The position numbers and the translations under genes are program-made. Shown in pieces: positions 1-6,384 of a stretch of DNA of 6,384 nt (its first letter is position 1; every line of letters starts with the position of its first letter). The notes under the pieces were generated by a model, which did not search any database, was not told the DNA's origin, and saw nothing but the letters and a program-made list of their open reading frames with translations. This DNA comes from an uncultured Burkholderiales bacterium. GTDB lineage: Bacteria; Pseudomonadota; Gammaproteobacteria; Burkholderiales; Burkholderiaceae_C. Location: positions 1 to 6,384 of the forward strand of contig CAIODE010000474.1 of assembly GCA_903856875.1 (NCBI GenBank), given 5' to 3'.

Positions 1-292
1 CCACATCGATGAGGGCCAAGACCACCAGCATGATGATGGTCTCATTCAACTTGTTAATGGGCGCTTCGACCTTGTAGCCAATGCCATCGATCAAAGCTTG
101 AAGGGCAGCTTGGTTGCCAAAGACCGCCTCAAGCAAGTGAATCAGCTCGACCCAAAAGTGGTAAACATAAACTGCCTGGGCTGCAATCAGTCCCAGGTAC
201 AAGGGCAGTTGTAACCAGCGGCTTGCGAAAATTAATTTGGGAAGCGGCTTCAGAGGTGCAGCTTCGGGGTGAGGGGGTTTTTGTTCGGCCAT
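1..292 (-). CDS. UPF0114 / YqhA-family (TIGR00645-like) inner-membrane protein, 5' part only
   Basis: Reading leftward from an ATG at 292-290 gives 97 residues and no stop before the window edge, so the C-terminal part is missing. After a proline-rich cytoplasmic-looking N-terminus (about residues 1-20) comes FASRW (22-26), the opening signature of UPF0114/YqhA proteins. A first membrane segment follows at about 27-47 (PLYLGLIAAQAVYVY), then an amphipathic stretch, then NETIIMLVVLALIDV (83-97), which starts the second membrane segment and matches the family's conserved second helix. The family is a small multi-pass inner-membrane protein whose biochemical role is not established, so I assign none. 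The start is chosen because the next upstream in-frame codon of note is a stop at 325-323. No clear Shine-Dalgarno sequence precedes it. The gene is divergent from acs. Family assignment is by recalled similarity to E. coli YqhA. Confidence 0.82.
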   Translation of the reverse strand, partial: MAEQKPPHPEAAPLKPLPKLIFASRWLQLPLYLGLIAAQAVYVYHFWVELIHLLEAVFGNQAALQALIDGIGYKVEAPINKLNETIIMLVVLALIDV

Positions 293-314
293 TGAGGTGA
301 TTGAATCGCAGAGA

Positions 315-320
315 GTTATA
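315..320 (-). promoter_or_regulatory. Possible -10 element for the UPF0114 gene
   Basis: On the minus strand the hexamer TATAAC matches the sigma-70 -10 consensus at five of six bases and lies about 22 bp upstream of the ATG. An overlapping TAAAAT (plus positions 320-325) is an alternative. No convincing -35 at 16-18 bp was found, so this is a tentative call based on the hexamer and its position in the divergent region. Confidence 0.25.
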
Positions 321-443
321 TTTTAAAGCCCCACCAAGAGGCTCAATCAAGGATCTATGGCTAAATTGAAAGATTTAAGTCAGTCAGGGCTTTGTAAGAG
401 CTAGGCACGACATTCACGTCAACCAATTCGAACAAGTTCCCCT

Positions 444-448
444 AGGAG
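444..448 (+). promoter_or_regulatory. Ribosome binding site of acs
   Basis: AGGAG lies 7 nt before the ATG at 456. It is the strongest Shine-Dalgarno match in the window and fixes the acs start. The rest of the 293-455 divergent region shows no clear sigma-70 or sigma-54 promoter for acs. A TTGAAA at 366-371 could be a -35, but no good -10 is correctly spaced from it. Confidence 0.75.
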
Positions 449-455
449 ACATTCA

Positions 456-2417
456 ATGAGTGCTAACGTTTACCAGCCAAGTGCTGATTTTGTCAAAAAT
501 GCCCACATTTCAGGCATGCCAGCTTACCAAGCCCTTTGCAAAGAGGCTGAAGCCGACTACGAAGGCTACTGGGCACGTCTGGCCAAAGAATTCATTTCTT
601 GGAAAACACCCTTCACCAAGGTCTTGGACGAATCCAATGCGCCTTTCTTCAAGTGGTTTGAAGACGGCACCCTGAATGCCTCCTACAACTGCTTAGATCG
701 CAACGTTGAAAAAGGCCTTGGCAACAAAACTGCCTTGATCTTTGAAGCCGATGGCGGCGAAGTCACGCGCATCACTTACAGCGAACTGCTGGCCAAAACT
801 TGCCAAATTGCCAACGGCCTCAAATCCCTCGGCATCCAAAAAGGCGATCGCGTCGTCATCTACATCTCCATGTCCATTGATGGTGTGGCCGCCATGCAAG
901 CCTGCGCCCGCATCGGCGCTCCGCACTCCGTGGTGTTCGGTGGTTTCTCAGCTCAGTCATTGCGTGACCGCATTGAAGACACGGGTGCCAAAGCCGTCAT
1001 CACGGCCGACCATCAAATTCGCGGCGGCAAGCAGTTACCTTTGAAATCCATTGTGGACGACGCCATTGCATTGGGCGGTTGCGGCAGTATCAAAGATGTG
1101 TTGGTGGTTAAGCGCAGCGGTTCTGAGGTAGCCATGACGGCAGGCCGCGACACCTGGATGCACGACTTGATTGCTAAGCAAGCCAGCACTTGCGAGCCAG
1201 AATGGGTGGGCGCTGAGCATCCCTTGTTCTTGCTCTACACCTCTGGCTCTACAGGCAAGCCCAAGGGCGTTCAACACTCTACCGGCGGCTATCTGTTGCA
1301 CGCAGCCCTGACCACCAAATGGACCTTCGACTTGAAACAAGACGACGTGTTCTGGTGCACGGCAGACATCGGTTGGGTCACAGGTCACACCTACATCACC
1401 TATGGCCCCTTGGCCTTGGGCGGCACGGAAATTGTGTTTGAGGGCGTGCCTACATTTCCTGACGCTGGTCGTTTCTGGAAAATGATTCAAGACCACAAGG
1501 TCTCTATTTTCTACACAGCGCCTACAGCCATTCGTTCATTGATCAAAGCAGCAGAGGCCAAAGATGAGGTGCATCCAAAAAGCTATGACCTGACAAGTTT
1601 ACGCTTGCTGGGTTCTGTGGGCGAGCCTATCAACCCCGCAGCATGGGAGTGGTATCACAAGCATGTGGGCGGCGGTAATTGCCCCATTGTCGACACCTTC
1701 TGGCAAACCGAAACGGGTGGTCACATGATTACGCCGCTGCCTGGGGTCACACCCATGGTTCCTGGTTCTTGCACCTTGCCTTTCCCAGGCATTCAAGCCG
1801 CCATCGTGGACGAAACAGGCAAAGACATGCCCAACGGCCAAGGTGGTATTTTGGTGGTCAAGCGCCCATGGCCTTCCATGATTCGCACCATTTGGGGTGA
1901 CCCCGATCGCTTCATGAAGAGCTACTACCCAGCCGACTTCCAAGGCAAGTATTACTTGGCTGGCGATGGTGCTATTCGCGATGCTGCATCTGGATACTTC
2001 ACTATCACAGGCCGAATTGATGATGTGCTGAATGTGTCAGGCCACCGCATGGGCACCATGGAAATTGAATCTGCCCTGGTCAGTTGTACCGAGCTGGTGG
2101 CTGAAGCTGCGGTGGTGGGTCGTCCTGATGACACCACTGGCGAAGCCATCTGTGCATTCGTTGTGCTGAAGCGTCCGTTGCCAACAGGTGAAGAAGGTAA
2201 AGCCATTGCCAAACAATTGCGCGATCACATTGCCAAAGAAATTGGCCCCATTGCCAAGCCCAAAGACATTCGCTTTGGCGAGAACTTGCCTAAGACTCGT
2301 TCCGGCAAAATCATGCGCCGCTTGTTGCGCAGCTTGGCCAAAGGCGAGGAGATTACGCAAGACATCAGTACCTTGGAAAACCCAGCCATCTTGGGTCAGC
2401 TGGGTCAAACGTATTGA
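456..2417 (+). CDS. acs: Acetyl-CoA synthetase (AMP-forming acetate--CoA ligase)
   Basis: Acs converts acetate, ATP and CoA to acetyl-CoA, AMP and PPi through an acetyl-AMP intermediate in the cytoplasm. It is the high-affinity acetate uptake route. The protein has 653 residues, matching the 652 of the enterobacterial enzyme, so it is full length. The adenylate-forming core is intact: phosphate-binding loop [10 protein letters not shown] (262-271), [10 protein letters not shown] (413-422) with Trp416 in the place of the acetate-pocket tryptophan, GDG (503-505), and the hinge/A8 region [13 protein letters not shown] (519-531). The C-terminal [11 protein letters not shown] carries Lys618, equivalent to the catalytic lysine that Pat-type acetyltransferases acetylate and CobB-type deacetylases restore in other bacteria. 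The start is supported by AGGAG 7 nt upstream. The gene is monocistronic: it diverges from the UPF0114 gene and ends at a strong terminator. I see nothing unusual in it. Function is inferred from motifs and length and is very secure. Confidence 0.98.
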   Translation: MSANVYQPSADFVKNAHISGMPAYQALCKEAEADYEGYWARLAKEFISWKTPFTKVLDESNAPFFKWFEDGTLNASYNCLDRNVEKGLGNKTALIFEADGGEVTRITYSELLAKTCQIANGLKSLGIQKGDRVVIYISMSIDGVAAMQACARIGAPHSVVFGGFSAQSLRDRIEDTGAKAVITADHQIRGGKQLPLKSIVDDAIALGGCGSIKDVLVVKRSGSEVAMTAGRDTWMHDLIAKQASTCEPEWVGAEHPLFLLYTSGSTGKPKGVQHSTGGYLLHAALTTKWTFDLKQDDVFWCTADIGWVTGHTYITYGPLALGGTEIVFEGVPTFPDAGRFWKMIQDHKVSIFYTAPTAIRSLIKAAEAKDEVHPKSYDLTSLRLLGSVGEPINPAAWEWYHKHVGGGNCPIVDTFWQTETGGHMITPLPGVTPMVPGSCTLPFPGIQAAIVDETGKDMPNGQGGILVVKRPWPSMIRTIWGDPDRFMKSYYPADFQGKYYLAGDGAIRDAASGYFTITGRIDDVLNVSGHRMGTMEIESALVSCTELVAEAAVVGRPDDTTGEAICAFVVLKRPLPTGEEGKAIAKQLRDHIAKEIGPIAKPKDIRFGENLPKTRSGKIMRRLLRSLAKGEEITQDISTLENPAILGQLGQTY

Positions 2418-2440
2418 TTTAACAAAACTTATCGCTTAAC

Positions 2441-2479
2441 AAAAAGAGTCCATCCCTAGCGGGAAGGACTCTTTTTTTT
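2441..2479. terminator. Intrinsic terminator of acs, likely bidirectional (acs / ggt)
   Basis: AAGAGTCC (2444-2451) pairs with GGACTCTT (2466-2473). After an A/A mismatch, TCCC (2453-2456) pairs with GGGA (2461-2464) around a TAGC loop. Eight T's (2472-2479) follow on the plus strand, a textbook Rho-independent terminator for acs. On the minus strand the same stem is followed by five T's (complement of 2441-2445), so it can also stop transcripts of the convergent ggt, which ends at 2503. Confidence 0.93.
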
Positions 2480-2502
2480 CGAAGGACTTGGTTGAGGTGG
2501 TT

Positions 2503-4338
2503 TTACGGTTTGGGCCCCATCACCACACCCTCGCGCCGTGGATCTGCACCACCAAAAAATCCTGTGGGGGTCACCTCAATGGCCTGCAAGCCGCTTGGTA
2601 AAGGCGTTTCACGCACATCATGCCCCTTGGACTGCAAGGCTTTGATGGTGCTTTCAGGAAAGCGTTTCTCTTCCAAAATAGTGGGGCCATTCAGAGAGCT
2701 GAAGTTGGGCAAGCTAATGGCCTGCTGAGTGTTCAAGCCCCATTGCAATGTGCCAATCAAAAGCTTGGTTGTGTAGTTAATGATGACGGCACCACCGGGG
2801 CTGCCGCCTGTCATTTTTAATTGGCCTGTGTCTTTCTCAAACACCAAAGTAGGTGACATGGAAGAGCGCGGCCGTTTGCCACCTTCAACCCGATTGGCGA
2901 TGGGCATTCCTTTGGCATCTGCAGGTGCAAAACTGAAATCGGTTAGCTCATTGTTCAGCAAGAAACCACCGTGCCTGCCTTGGCCTGAATTGACCATGTT
3001 TCTAGAACCAAATACAGCCTCGATGGTGGTGGACATGGCCACAGCATTGCCTTGCTTGTCAATCACGCTAATGTGGCTGGTGCCATATTCCTCTTGAGCC
3101 GGCATGGGTGCAAAGGCCGTCTTTGTTCCAGCTGGATTGCCAGGTTGTGCCACCTTCATGCTTTGCGCGCCAATGAGACTGCTGCGCTCTTTGAGATAGT
3201 GGGTGTTCCAAAGCGTTCGCCAATCACCGCCAGGAGCTTGAACGAAATCGGGGTCTGCCACAAATTGGCCACGGTCTGCAAAAGCCAAACGAGCGGCTTC
3301 TGTAAAAAAGTGCAGCCAGTCGGCTGATGGCAGACCTTGCTCAAGTTGCATTTTTCCTGCAGGGGTGTTGTTTAAGATGCCCAGCATTTGCCCGATGGCC
3401 AAAGTGCCCGAACTGGGCGGTGGGAAACCGCAAAGTTGATAAGTTTTCCCAGTCGTTTGCACCCAATGATCAAAGCAAAGAGGTTCGCGTTTTTTGGCTT
3501 TGTAATTGCCCAAATCTTGAAGCGTCATGCTGCCTGGGCGTGTGGGATGTTGCCTAACTTTTTGCACCACAGCTTCTGCGACCGGGCCATCCTTTAGAGC
3601 TTGAGCGCCGCGTTTTGCAATGTCTCGCATGATCGCTGCCAACTCTGGATTTTTCAGGATGTGGCCGATGGGAAATGGTTTGCCCTGTGCATCGTAAAAG
3701 TAACTTGCAGCGACAGGATCCTTGATTAAATCATTTTCAGCCAACAACGCGCTATGCAAGCGAGGGCTGAGCTTGAAGCCTTCCTCTGCCAGCTGAATGA
3801 CGGGCTGAATCAATGTGGCCCAAGGCAATTTGCCATGTTCTTTGTGCGCCATTTCAAGCACTGTGAGGGTGCCAGGAACGCCTACCGACAAGCCACTGAC
3901 AACGCCGTCCATGAAGGACAGAGGCGTGCCTTGTGTATCTAAAAAAAGTTTTCCTGTAGCGGCCAAAGGGGCTGTTTCACGTCCATCGTAGGCCTCCACT
4001 TTTTTGCCATCGTGGTGCATCACAAAAGCACCACCACCGATGCCACTTGACTGGGGTTCAACCAAAGTTAAGACCATTTGAACCGCAATGGCCGCGTCAA
4101 TGGCAGAGCCACCCGCTAAAAGAATTTGGTAACCCGCATCGGTGGCCAAAGGGTTGGCGGCAGCCACTGCAAAACCTTGGGTGGCCCAGCCTGATTTTTC
4201 TTGATAACCCACTGGGTCGTTAGGTTGATCGGGTGTGGCGTAGTTGAAGTTCTTGGGCTGTAACGCGCAAGCGCTTAATCCGAAACCAAAAACCCAGACT
4301 GCAATCCTTTGGATGCAGCTTAACTTCAAAAACTTCAT
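2503..4338 (-). CDS. ggt: Gamma-glutamyltransferase (glutathione hydrolase), predicted lipoprotein
   Basis: This N-terminal-nucleophile enzyme cleaves or transfers the gamma-glutamyl group of glutathione and related peptides, normally in the periplasm. It is made as a 611-residue proenzyme that cuts itself into large and small subunits. The new N-terminal Thr is Thr420 in GTSHISV, giving a small subunit of 192 residues, close to the 190 or so of E. coli. Other family landmarks are DGRETAP with Arg120 (substrate carboxylate), NNELTDFS (462-469), RSSMSP with Ser492-Ser493, and GGSPGG (511-516, oxyanion hole). The N-terminus has Lys, a hydrophobic stretch, then LSAC with Cys24, a lipobox. Ala at +2 suggests outer-membrane sorting rather than retention in the inner membrane. 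Glu440 stands where E. coli and human enzymes have Asn, which I recall as common in one proteobacterial subfamily. The gene lies 36 bp downstream of the dehydrogenase gene on the same strand. No strong Shine-Dalgarno precedes it. Confidence 0.94.
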   Translation of the reverse strand: MKFLKLSCIQRIAVWVFGFGLSACALQPKNFNYATPDQPNDPVGYQEKSGWATQGFAVAAANPLATDAGYQILLAGGSAIDAAIAVQMVLTLVEPQSSGIGGGAFVMHHDGKKVEAYDGRETAPLAATGKLFLDTQGTPLSFMDGVVSGLSVGVPGTLTVLEMAHKEHGKLPWATLIQPVIQLAEEGFKLSPRLHSALLAENDLIKDPVAASYFYDAQGKPFPIGHILKNPELAAIMRDIAKRGAQALKDGPVAEAVVQKVRQHPTRPGSMTLQDLGNYKAKKREPLCFDHWVQTTGKTYQLCGFPPPSSGTLAIGQMLGILNNTPAGKMQLEQGLPSADWLHFFTEAARLAFADRGQFVADPDFVQAPGGDWRTLWNTHYLKERSSLIGAQSMKVAQPGNPAGTKTAFAPMPAQEEYGTSHISVIDKQGNAVAMSTTIEAVFGSRNMVNSGQGRHGGFLLNNELTDFSFAPADAKGMPIANRVEGGKRPRSSMSPTLVFEKDTGQLKMTGGSPGGAVIINYTTKLLIGTLQWGLNTQQAISLPNFSSLNGPTILEEKRFPESTIKALQSKGHDVRETPLPSGLQAIEVTPTGFFGGADPRREGVVMGPKP

Positions 4339-4374
4339 GTTGCTTTTAGGGTGTTAGATGGCAAATAGTATGAC

Positions 4375-5133
4375 CTACTTTGGAGCGAGCCTAATGGCAC
4401 CATCCAAACGAATCACTTCGCCATTGAGCATGTCATTTTCCAAAATGTGCTTGACCAATTTGGCATAGTCGTTGGGTGTACCAAGTCGGCTAGGGAAGGG
4501 GACAGCCGCAGCCAATGCATCTTGTACTTCTTGAGGCATGCCAAACACCATGGGTGTGCCAAAAATGCCGGGCGCAATGGTCATGTTGCGAATGCCGTTG
4601 CGTGCTAGATCGCGCGCAATGGGCAATGTCATGCCCACCACACCGCCCTTGGAAGCTGCATAAGCCGCCTGACCAATTTGACCATCATAGGCCGCCACGG
4701 AGGCCGTGGAAATCATCACACCGCGTTCACCTGTGGCTTCGGGTTCGTTCTTGCACATGGCCTCGGAGGCCAAGCGAATCATGTTGAAGCTGCCTATCAA
4801 ATTGACGCTGATGGTTTTGCTAAATACGGCCAATGAATGAGCGCCATTTTTACCCACTGTTTTTTCGGCAGGGGCGATGCCAGCACAATTCACCAAACCC
4901 ACCAATTTGCCAAGCGACACAGCCTTGGCAACCACTGCTTGACCGTCGGCTTCATTGCTAACGTCGCACTTGACGAAAGCACCGCTTAATTCTTTGGCAA
5001 TGGCTTCGCCTTTTTCAGCCTGCATATCTGCAATGACCACTTTGCCGCCATGGGCCGCCAGCATGCGGGCTGTGCCTTCGCCTAGGCCCGATGCGCCGCC
5101 CGTCACGATGAAAACCTTGCCTTGGATGTCCAT
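4375..5133 (-). CDS. HSD17B10-type short-chain dehydrogenase (3-hydroxyacyl-CoA / 3-hydroxy-2-methylbutyryl-CoA dehydrogenase)
   Basis: The 252-residue protein is a classical cytoplasmic SDR. It has the TGGASGLG cofactor loop (11-18), Asp36 at the end of the second strand (pointing to NAD rather than NADP), NCAG (82-85), Asn111, and the catalytic set Ser145, Tyr158, Lys162. Long blocks match mitochondrial HSD10 (17beta-HSD10) as I recall it: [38 protein letters not shown] and the C-terminal [20 protein letters not shown]10 enzymes oxidise short-chain 3-hydroxyacyl-CoAs and 2-methyl-3-hydroxybutyryl-CoA, the isoleucine degradation step. Family-level assignment is secure and the exact substrate is inferred. 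AAGGGG lies 6 nt before the ATG and supports this start. The ACGT-rich palindrome just upstream suggests repressor control. It is first in a possible two-gene unit with ggt. Confidence 0.9.
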   Translation of the reverse strand: MDIQGKVFIVTGGASGLGEGTARMLAAHGGKVVIADMQAEKGEAIAKELSGAFVKCDVSNEADGQAVVAKAVSLGKLVGLVNCAGIAPAEKTVGKNGAHSLAVFSKTISVNLIGSFNMIRLASEAMCKNEPEATGERGVMISTASVAAYDGQIGQAAYAASKGGVVGMTLPIARDLARNGIRNMTIAPGIFGTPMVFGMPQEVQDALAAAVPFPSRLGTPNDYAKLVKHILENDMLNGEVIRLDGAIRLAPK

Positions 5134-5139
5134 GATTGC

Positions 5140-5145
5140 CCCTTG
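5140..5145 (-). promoter_or_regulatory. Ribosome binding site of the HSD10-type dehydrogenase gene
   Basis: On the minus strand AAGGGG lies 6 nt before the ATG at 5133. It confirms the start, and it means the palindrome at 5150-5170 lies in the immediate upstream leader or promoter, only about 16 bp from the start codon. Confidence 0.65.
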
Positions 5146-5149
5146 ATAG

Positions 5150-5170
5150 TTGACGTTACGTTAACGTCAA
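5150..5170. promoter_or_regulatory. Perfect palindrome, candidate operator (LiuR-like ACGT motif) of the dehydrogenase gene
   Basis: TTGACGTTA (5150-5158) and TAACGTCAA (5162-5170) are perfect inverted arms around a CGT spacer. The length, symmetry and position directly upstream of the dehydrogenase gene are typical of a protein-binding operator. From memory, ACGT-containing palindromes of this kind are described for LiuR, a MerR-family regulator of branched-chain amino-acid degradation in proteobacteria, which would suit an HSD10-type enzyme. A CATAAT on the minus strand (5175-5170) could be a -10 abutting the palindrome, placing the transcription start inside it. The binding protein is not encoded in this window, so its identity is inference. 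Confidence 0.55.
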
Positions 5171-5257
5171 TTATGCATGGCAGACCCAAATGAAAACTAT
5201 CGAACTCATAAGTAATCCCAATCAGGGTTGTCGATATTAGGGTTTACGATAGGCCTC

Positions 5258-5273
5258 AATGAGTTTTCTCATT
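5258..5273 (+). repeat. Short hairpin in the ahpC upstream region
   Basis: AATGAG (5258-5263) and CTCATT (5268-5273) form a perfect 6-bp inverted repeat around TTTT, followed 5 nt later by seven T's (5279-5285). It lies 34 bp before the ahpC ATG. It could be a regulator site, a leader-RNA hairpin or a weak attenuator-like structure. The stem is short and A/T-rich, so RNA termination would be inefficient. Confidence 0.35.
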
Positions 5274-5295
5274 AAGCATTTTTTTAAACCATCTT

Positions 5296-5300
5296 CAAGG
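5296..5300 (+). promoter_or_regulatory. Ribosome binding site of ahpC
   Basis: CAAGG lies 7 nt before the ATG at 5308 and gives a moderate Shine-Dalgarno match that supports the chosen start. Confidence 0.5.
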
Positions 5301-5307
5301 TAACACC

Positions 5308-5871
5308 ATGACTCTCATCAACACGCAAGTTCAGCCGTTCAAAACACAAGCCTTCCATAACGGCAAGTTCATTGAAGTTTCAGACGCGAGCCTCAAAGGC
5401 AAGTGGTCTGTTCTGATTTTCATGCCCGCAGCTTTTACCTTCAACTGCCCCACAGAAATTGAAGACGCTGCAGACAACTACGCTGCCTTCCAAAAGGCAG
5501 GTGCAGAGGTTTACATCGTGACCACCGACACCCACTTTTCACACAAAGTGTGGCACGAGACTTCACCCGCCGTGGGCAAGGCCAAGTTCCCATTGGTGGG
5601 CGACCCGACACACACCCTTACCAACGCGTTTGGCGTGCACATTGCTGAAGAAGGCTTGGCTTTGCGCGGCACCTTCATCATCAACCCAGAAGGCACCATC
5701 AAGACCATGGAAGTGCACTCCAACGAGATCGCACGTGACGTGTCTGAAACATTGCGCAAGCTCACTGCTGCCCAGTACACAGCCGCTAACCCAGGTCAAG
5801 TTTGCCCCGCCAAGTGGAAAGAAGGCGCTAAGACTTTGACACCATCACTCGACTTGGTCGGCAAAATCTAA
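5308..5871 (+). CDS. ahpC: Alkyl hydroperoxide reductase subunit C (typical 2-Cys peroxiredoxin)
   Basis: AhpC reduces hydrogen peroxide, organic hydroperoxides and peroxynitrite in the cytoplasm and is itself re-reduced by AhpF. The 187-residue length equals the E. coli protein. The peroxidatic Cys47 sits in FTFNCPTE (43-50) with Thr44, and Arg120 completes the active site. The resolving Cys166 lies in GQVCPAKW (163-170), followed by the conserved C-terminal tail ending SLDLVGKI, close to the enterobacterial sequence. This is the AhpF-dependent Prx1/AhpC class rather than the AhpD-linked mycobacterial class, and ahpF indeed follows. Asn46 replaces the Val found before the peroxidatic Cys in E. 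coli AhpC; I believe this is common in many proteobacterial homologues. OxyR control is usual for the family, but I found no complete OxyR site upstream. The gene is divergent from the dehydrogenase gene. Confidence 0.97.
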   Translation: MTLINTQVQPFKTQAFHNGKFIEVSDASLKGKWSVLIFMPAAFTFNCPTEIEDAADNYAAFQKAGAEVYIVTTDTHFSHKVWHETSPAVGKAKFPLVGDPTHTLTNAFGVHIAEEGLALRGTFIINPEGTIKTMEVHSNEIARDVSETLRKLTAAQYTAANPGQVCPAKWKEGAKTLTPSLDLVGKI

Positions 5872-5892
5872 ATACCGACACATCACTGAAAA

Positions 5893-5923
5893 GCTCAACA
5901 CCCTGAATCACAGGGTGTTGAGC
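5893..5923 (+). repeat. Perfect 13-bp hairpin between ahpC and ahpF
   Basis: GCTCAACACCCTG (5893-5905) and CAGGGTGTTGAGC (5911-5923) pair without mismatch around the 5-nt loop AATCA. No T-run follows on the plus strand, so it does not fit a standard intrinsic terminator. It starts 21 nt after the ahpC stop. A likely role, by inference, is a 3' stabiliser or processing site that lets ahpC mRNA accumulate above ahpF, or a partial Rho-influenced stop. On the minus strand only a TTTT follows the stem. Confidence 0.75.
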
Positions 5924-5965
5924 GCAAGCCTGTCCAGCGCATCGACTTGAATTTGAAATTGCATT

Positions 5966-5969
5966 AGGA
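5966..5969 (+). promoter_or_regulatory. Ribosome binding site of ahpF
   Basis: AGGA followed by an A-run lies 8 nt before the ATG at 5978. It supports the start, which also matches the MLD N-terminus of E. coli AhpF. Confidence 0.6.
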
Positions 5970-5977
5970 AAAAAACC

Positions 5978-6384
5978 ATGTTAGACGACACCCTCAAATC
6001 GCAATTGCAAACCTACTTGGGCATGCTGAGAAGCCCCATCCGCTTGATCGCCACATTGGACGACAGCGAGACTGGCATGGAGATGCGCAACTTGCTGGAA
6101 ACCATTGTGGGTTTGTCAGAAAAAGTGAGTTTGGACACATCGGGTAAAGATGCACGCACGCCTTCTTTTGTGGTGGTCCGCGATGGTGAAACACAAGGCG
6201 TTCGTTTTGCCGGATTGCCTTTAGGCCATGAGTTCACTTCTTTGGTTTTGGCCTTGCTGTGGACCGGTGGTCATCCTCCTAAAGTCGAGCAAGAAGTGCT
6301 GGATGCCATCAAGGCGTTGGACGGTGATTTCAACTTTGAGGTTTACATGTCTTTGTCCTGCCACAACTGCCCCGACGTGGTTCA
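5978..6384 (+). CDS. ahpF: Alkyl hydroperoxide reductase subunit F, N-terminal part
   Basis: AhpF is the flavoprotein disulfide reductase that passes electrons from NADH through FAD and two CxxC centres to AhpC. Only the first 135 residues are in the window; the frame is open at the right edge. They correspond to the N-terminal domain made of two thioredoxin-like folds: fold 1 from residue 1 to about 100, with no CxxC, and the start of fold 2 with SCHNCPDVV. Cys128 and Cys131 match the E. coli Cys129/Cys132 pair that reduces AhpC. The segment RFAGLPLGHEFTSLVLALLW (77-96) is nearly the same as in E. coli. The FAD/NADH-binding thioredoxin-reductase-like body would lie beyond the window. The gene follows ahpC by 106 bp, including a strong hairpin, so the two are probably co-transcribed with unequal mRNA levels. 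Confidence 0.95.
   Translation, partial: MLDDTLKSQLQTYLGMLRSPIRLIATLDDSETGMEMRNLLETIVGLSEKVSLDTSGKDARTPSFVVVRDGETQGVRFAGLPLGHEFTSLVLALLWTGGHPPKVEQEVLDAIKALDGDFNFEVYMSLSCHNCPDVV

Noticed and set aside
129..350. 73-codon minus-strand open frame overlapping the start of the UPF0114 gene
   Set aside because: It lies in a different frame from the recognisable membrane protein, its translation has no family features, and it spans the likely promoter region.
1035..1496. 153-codon antisense open frame inside acs
   Set aside because: It is a shadow of the acs coding frame, with Cys/His-rich, low-plausibility composition and no ribosome binding site; the same holds for the antisense frames at 1599-1943 and 2037-2408.
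3052..3597. Plus-strand open frames opposite ggt
   Set aside because: They overlap the well-supported gamma-glutamyltransferase coding region, show no recognisable domain and arise from its codon bias.
5198..5263. A full OxyR binding site upstream of ahpC
   Set aside because: Isolated CTAT and ATAG cores are present, but the regular ATAG-N7-CTAT-N7 arrangement is not.
5308..5871. Altered active site in AhpC (Asn46 before the peroxidatic Cys)
   Set aside because: The residue differs from E. coli Val, but FTFNCPTE is, to my knowledge, common in proteobacterial AhpC, and all catalytic residues are present.
5893..5923. Intrinsic terminator after ahpC
   Set aside because: The stem is strong but no T-run follows on the coding strand, so I list it as a hairpin rather than a terminator.
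1..6384. CRISPR array, transposon ends, tRNA/rRNA genes, toxin-antitoxin or defence genes
   Set aside because: I looked on both strands and saw no spaced direct repeats, transposase motifs, tRNA cloverleaf or defence domains; the window is filled by well-known metabolic and antioxidant genes.

Overview
The window reads as ordinary chromosomal DNA from a betaproteobacterium of the order Burkholderiales, probably a Comamonadaceae-like freshwater lineage. I infer this from the style of the Acs, AhpC and HSD10-type dehydrogenase proteins and from a moderate G+C content. No database search was possible. No mobile element, CRISPR array, RNA gene or phage gene is visible.

Layout, left to right: (1) The 5' part of a UPF0114/YqhA-type inner-membrane protein gene lies on the minus strand and runs off the left edge. 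(2) A 163-bp divergent intergenic region follows. (3) acs, a complete acetyl-CoA synthetase gene, lies on the plus strand. (4) A strong hairpin terminator, usable in both directions, separates acs from the convergent ggt. (5) Two minus-strand genes sit 36 bp apart: a short-chain dehydrogenase of the HSD17B10 (3-hydroxyacyl-CoA / 2-methyl-3-hydroxybutyryl-CoA dehydrogenase) type, and downstream of it a gamma-glutamyltransferase carrying a lipoprotein signal. (6) A 174-bp divergent control region contains a perfect 9+9 bp ACGT-rich palindrome close to the dehydrogenase start and a small hairpin in front of ahpC. (7) ahpC and the start of ahpF lie on the plus strand. They are separated by a 106-bp spacer with a perfect 13-bp hairpin, and ahpF runs off the right edge.

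How the genes fit together: acs activates acetate to acetyl-CoA, and the dehydrogenase probably acts in fatty-acid or isoleucine degradation, which also yields acetyl-CoA and propionyl-CoA. ggt would process glutathione and gamma-glutamyl peptides in the periplasm. ahpC and ahpF form the NADH-dependent alkyl hydroperoxide reductase pair. These are housekeeping metabolic and antioxidant functions. I see no new multi-gene system. The points most worth a second look are regulatory: the palindrome at 5150-5170, which resembles a LiuR-type operator, and the ahpC-ahpF hairpin without a U-tract.
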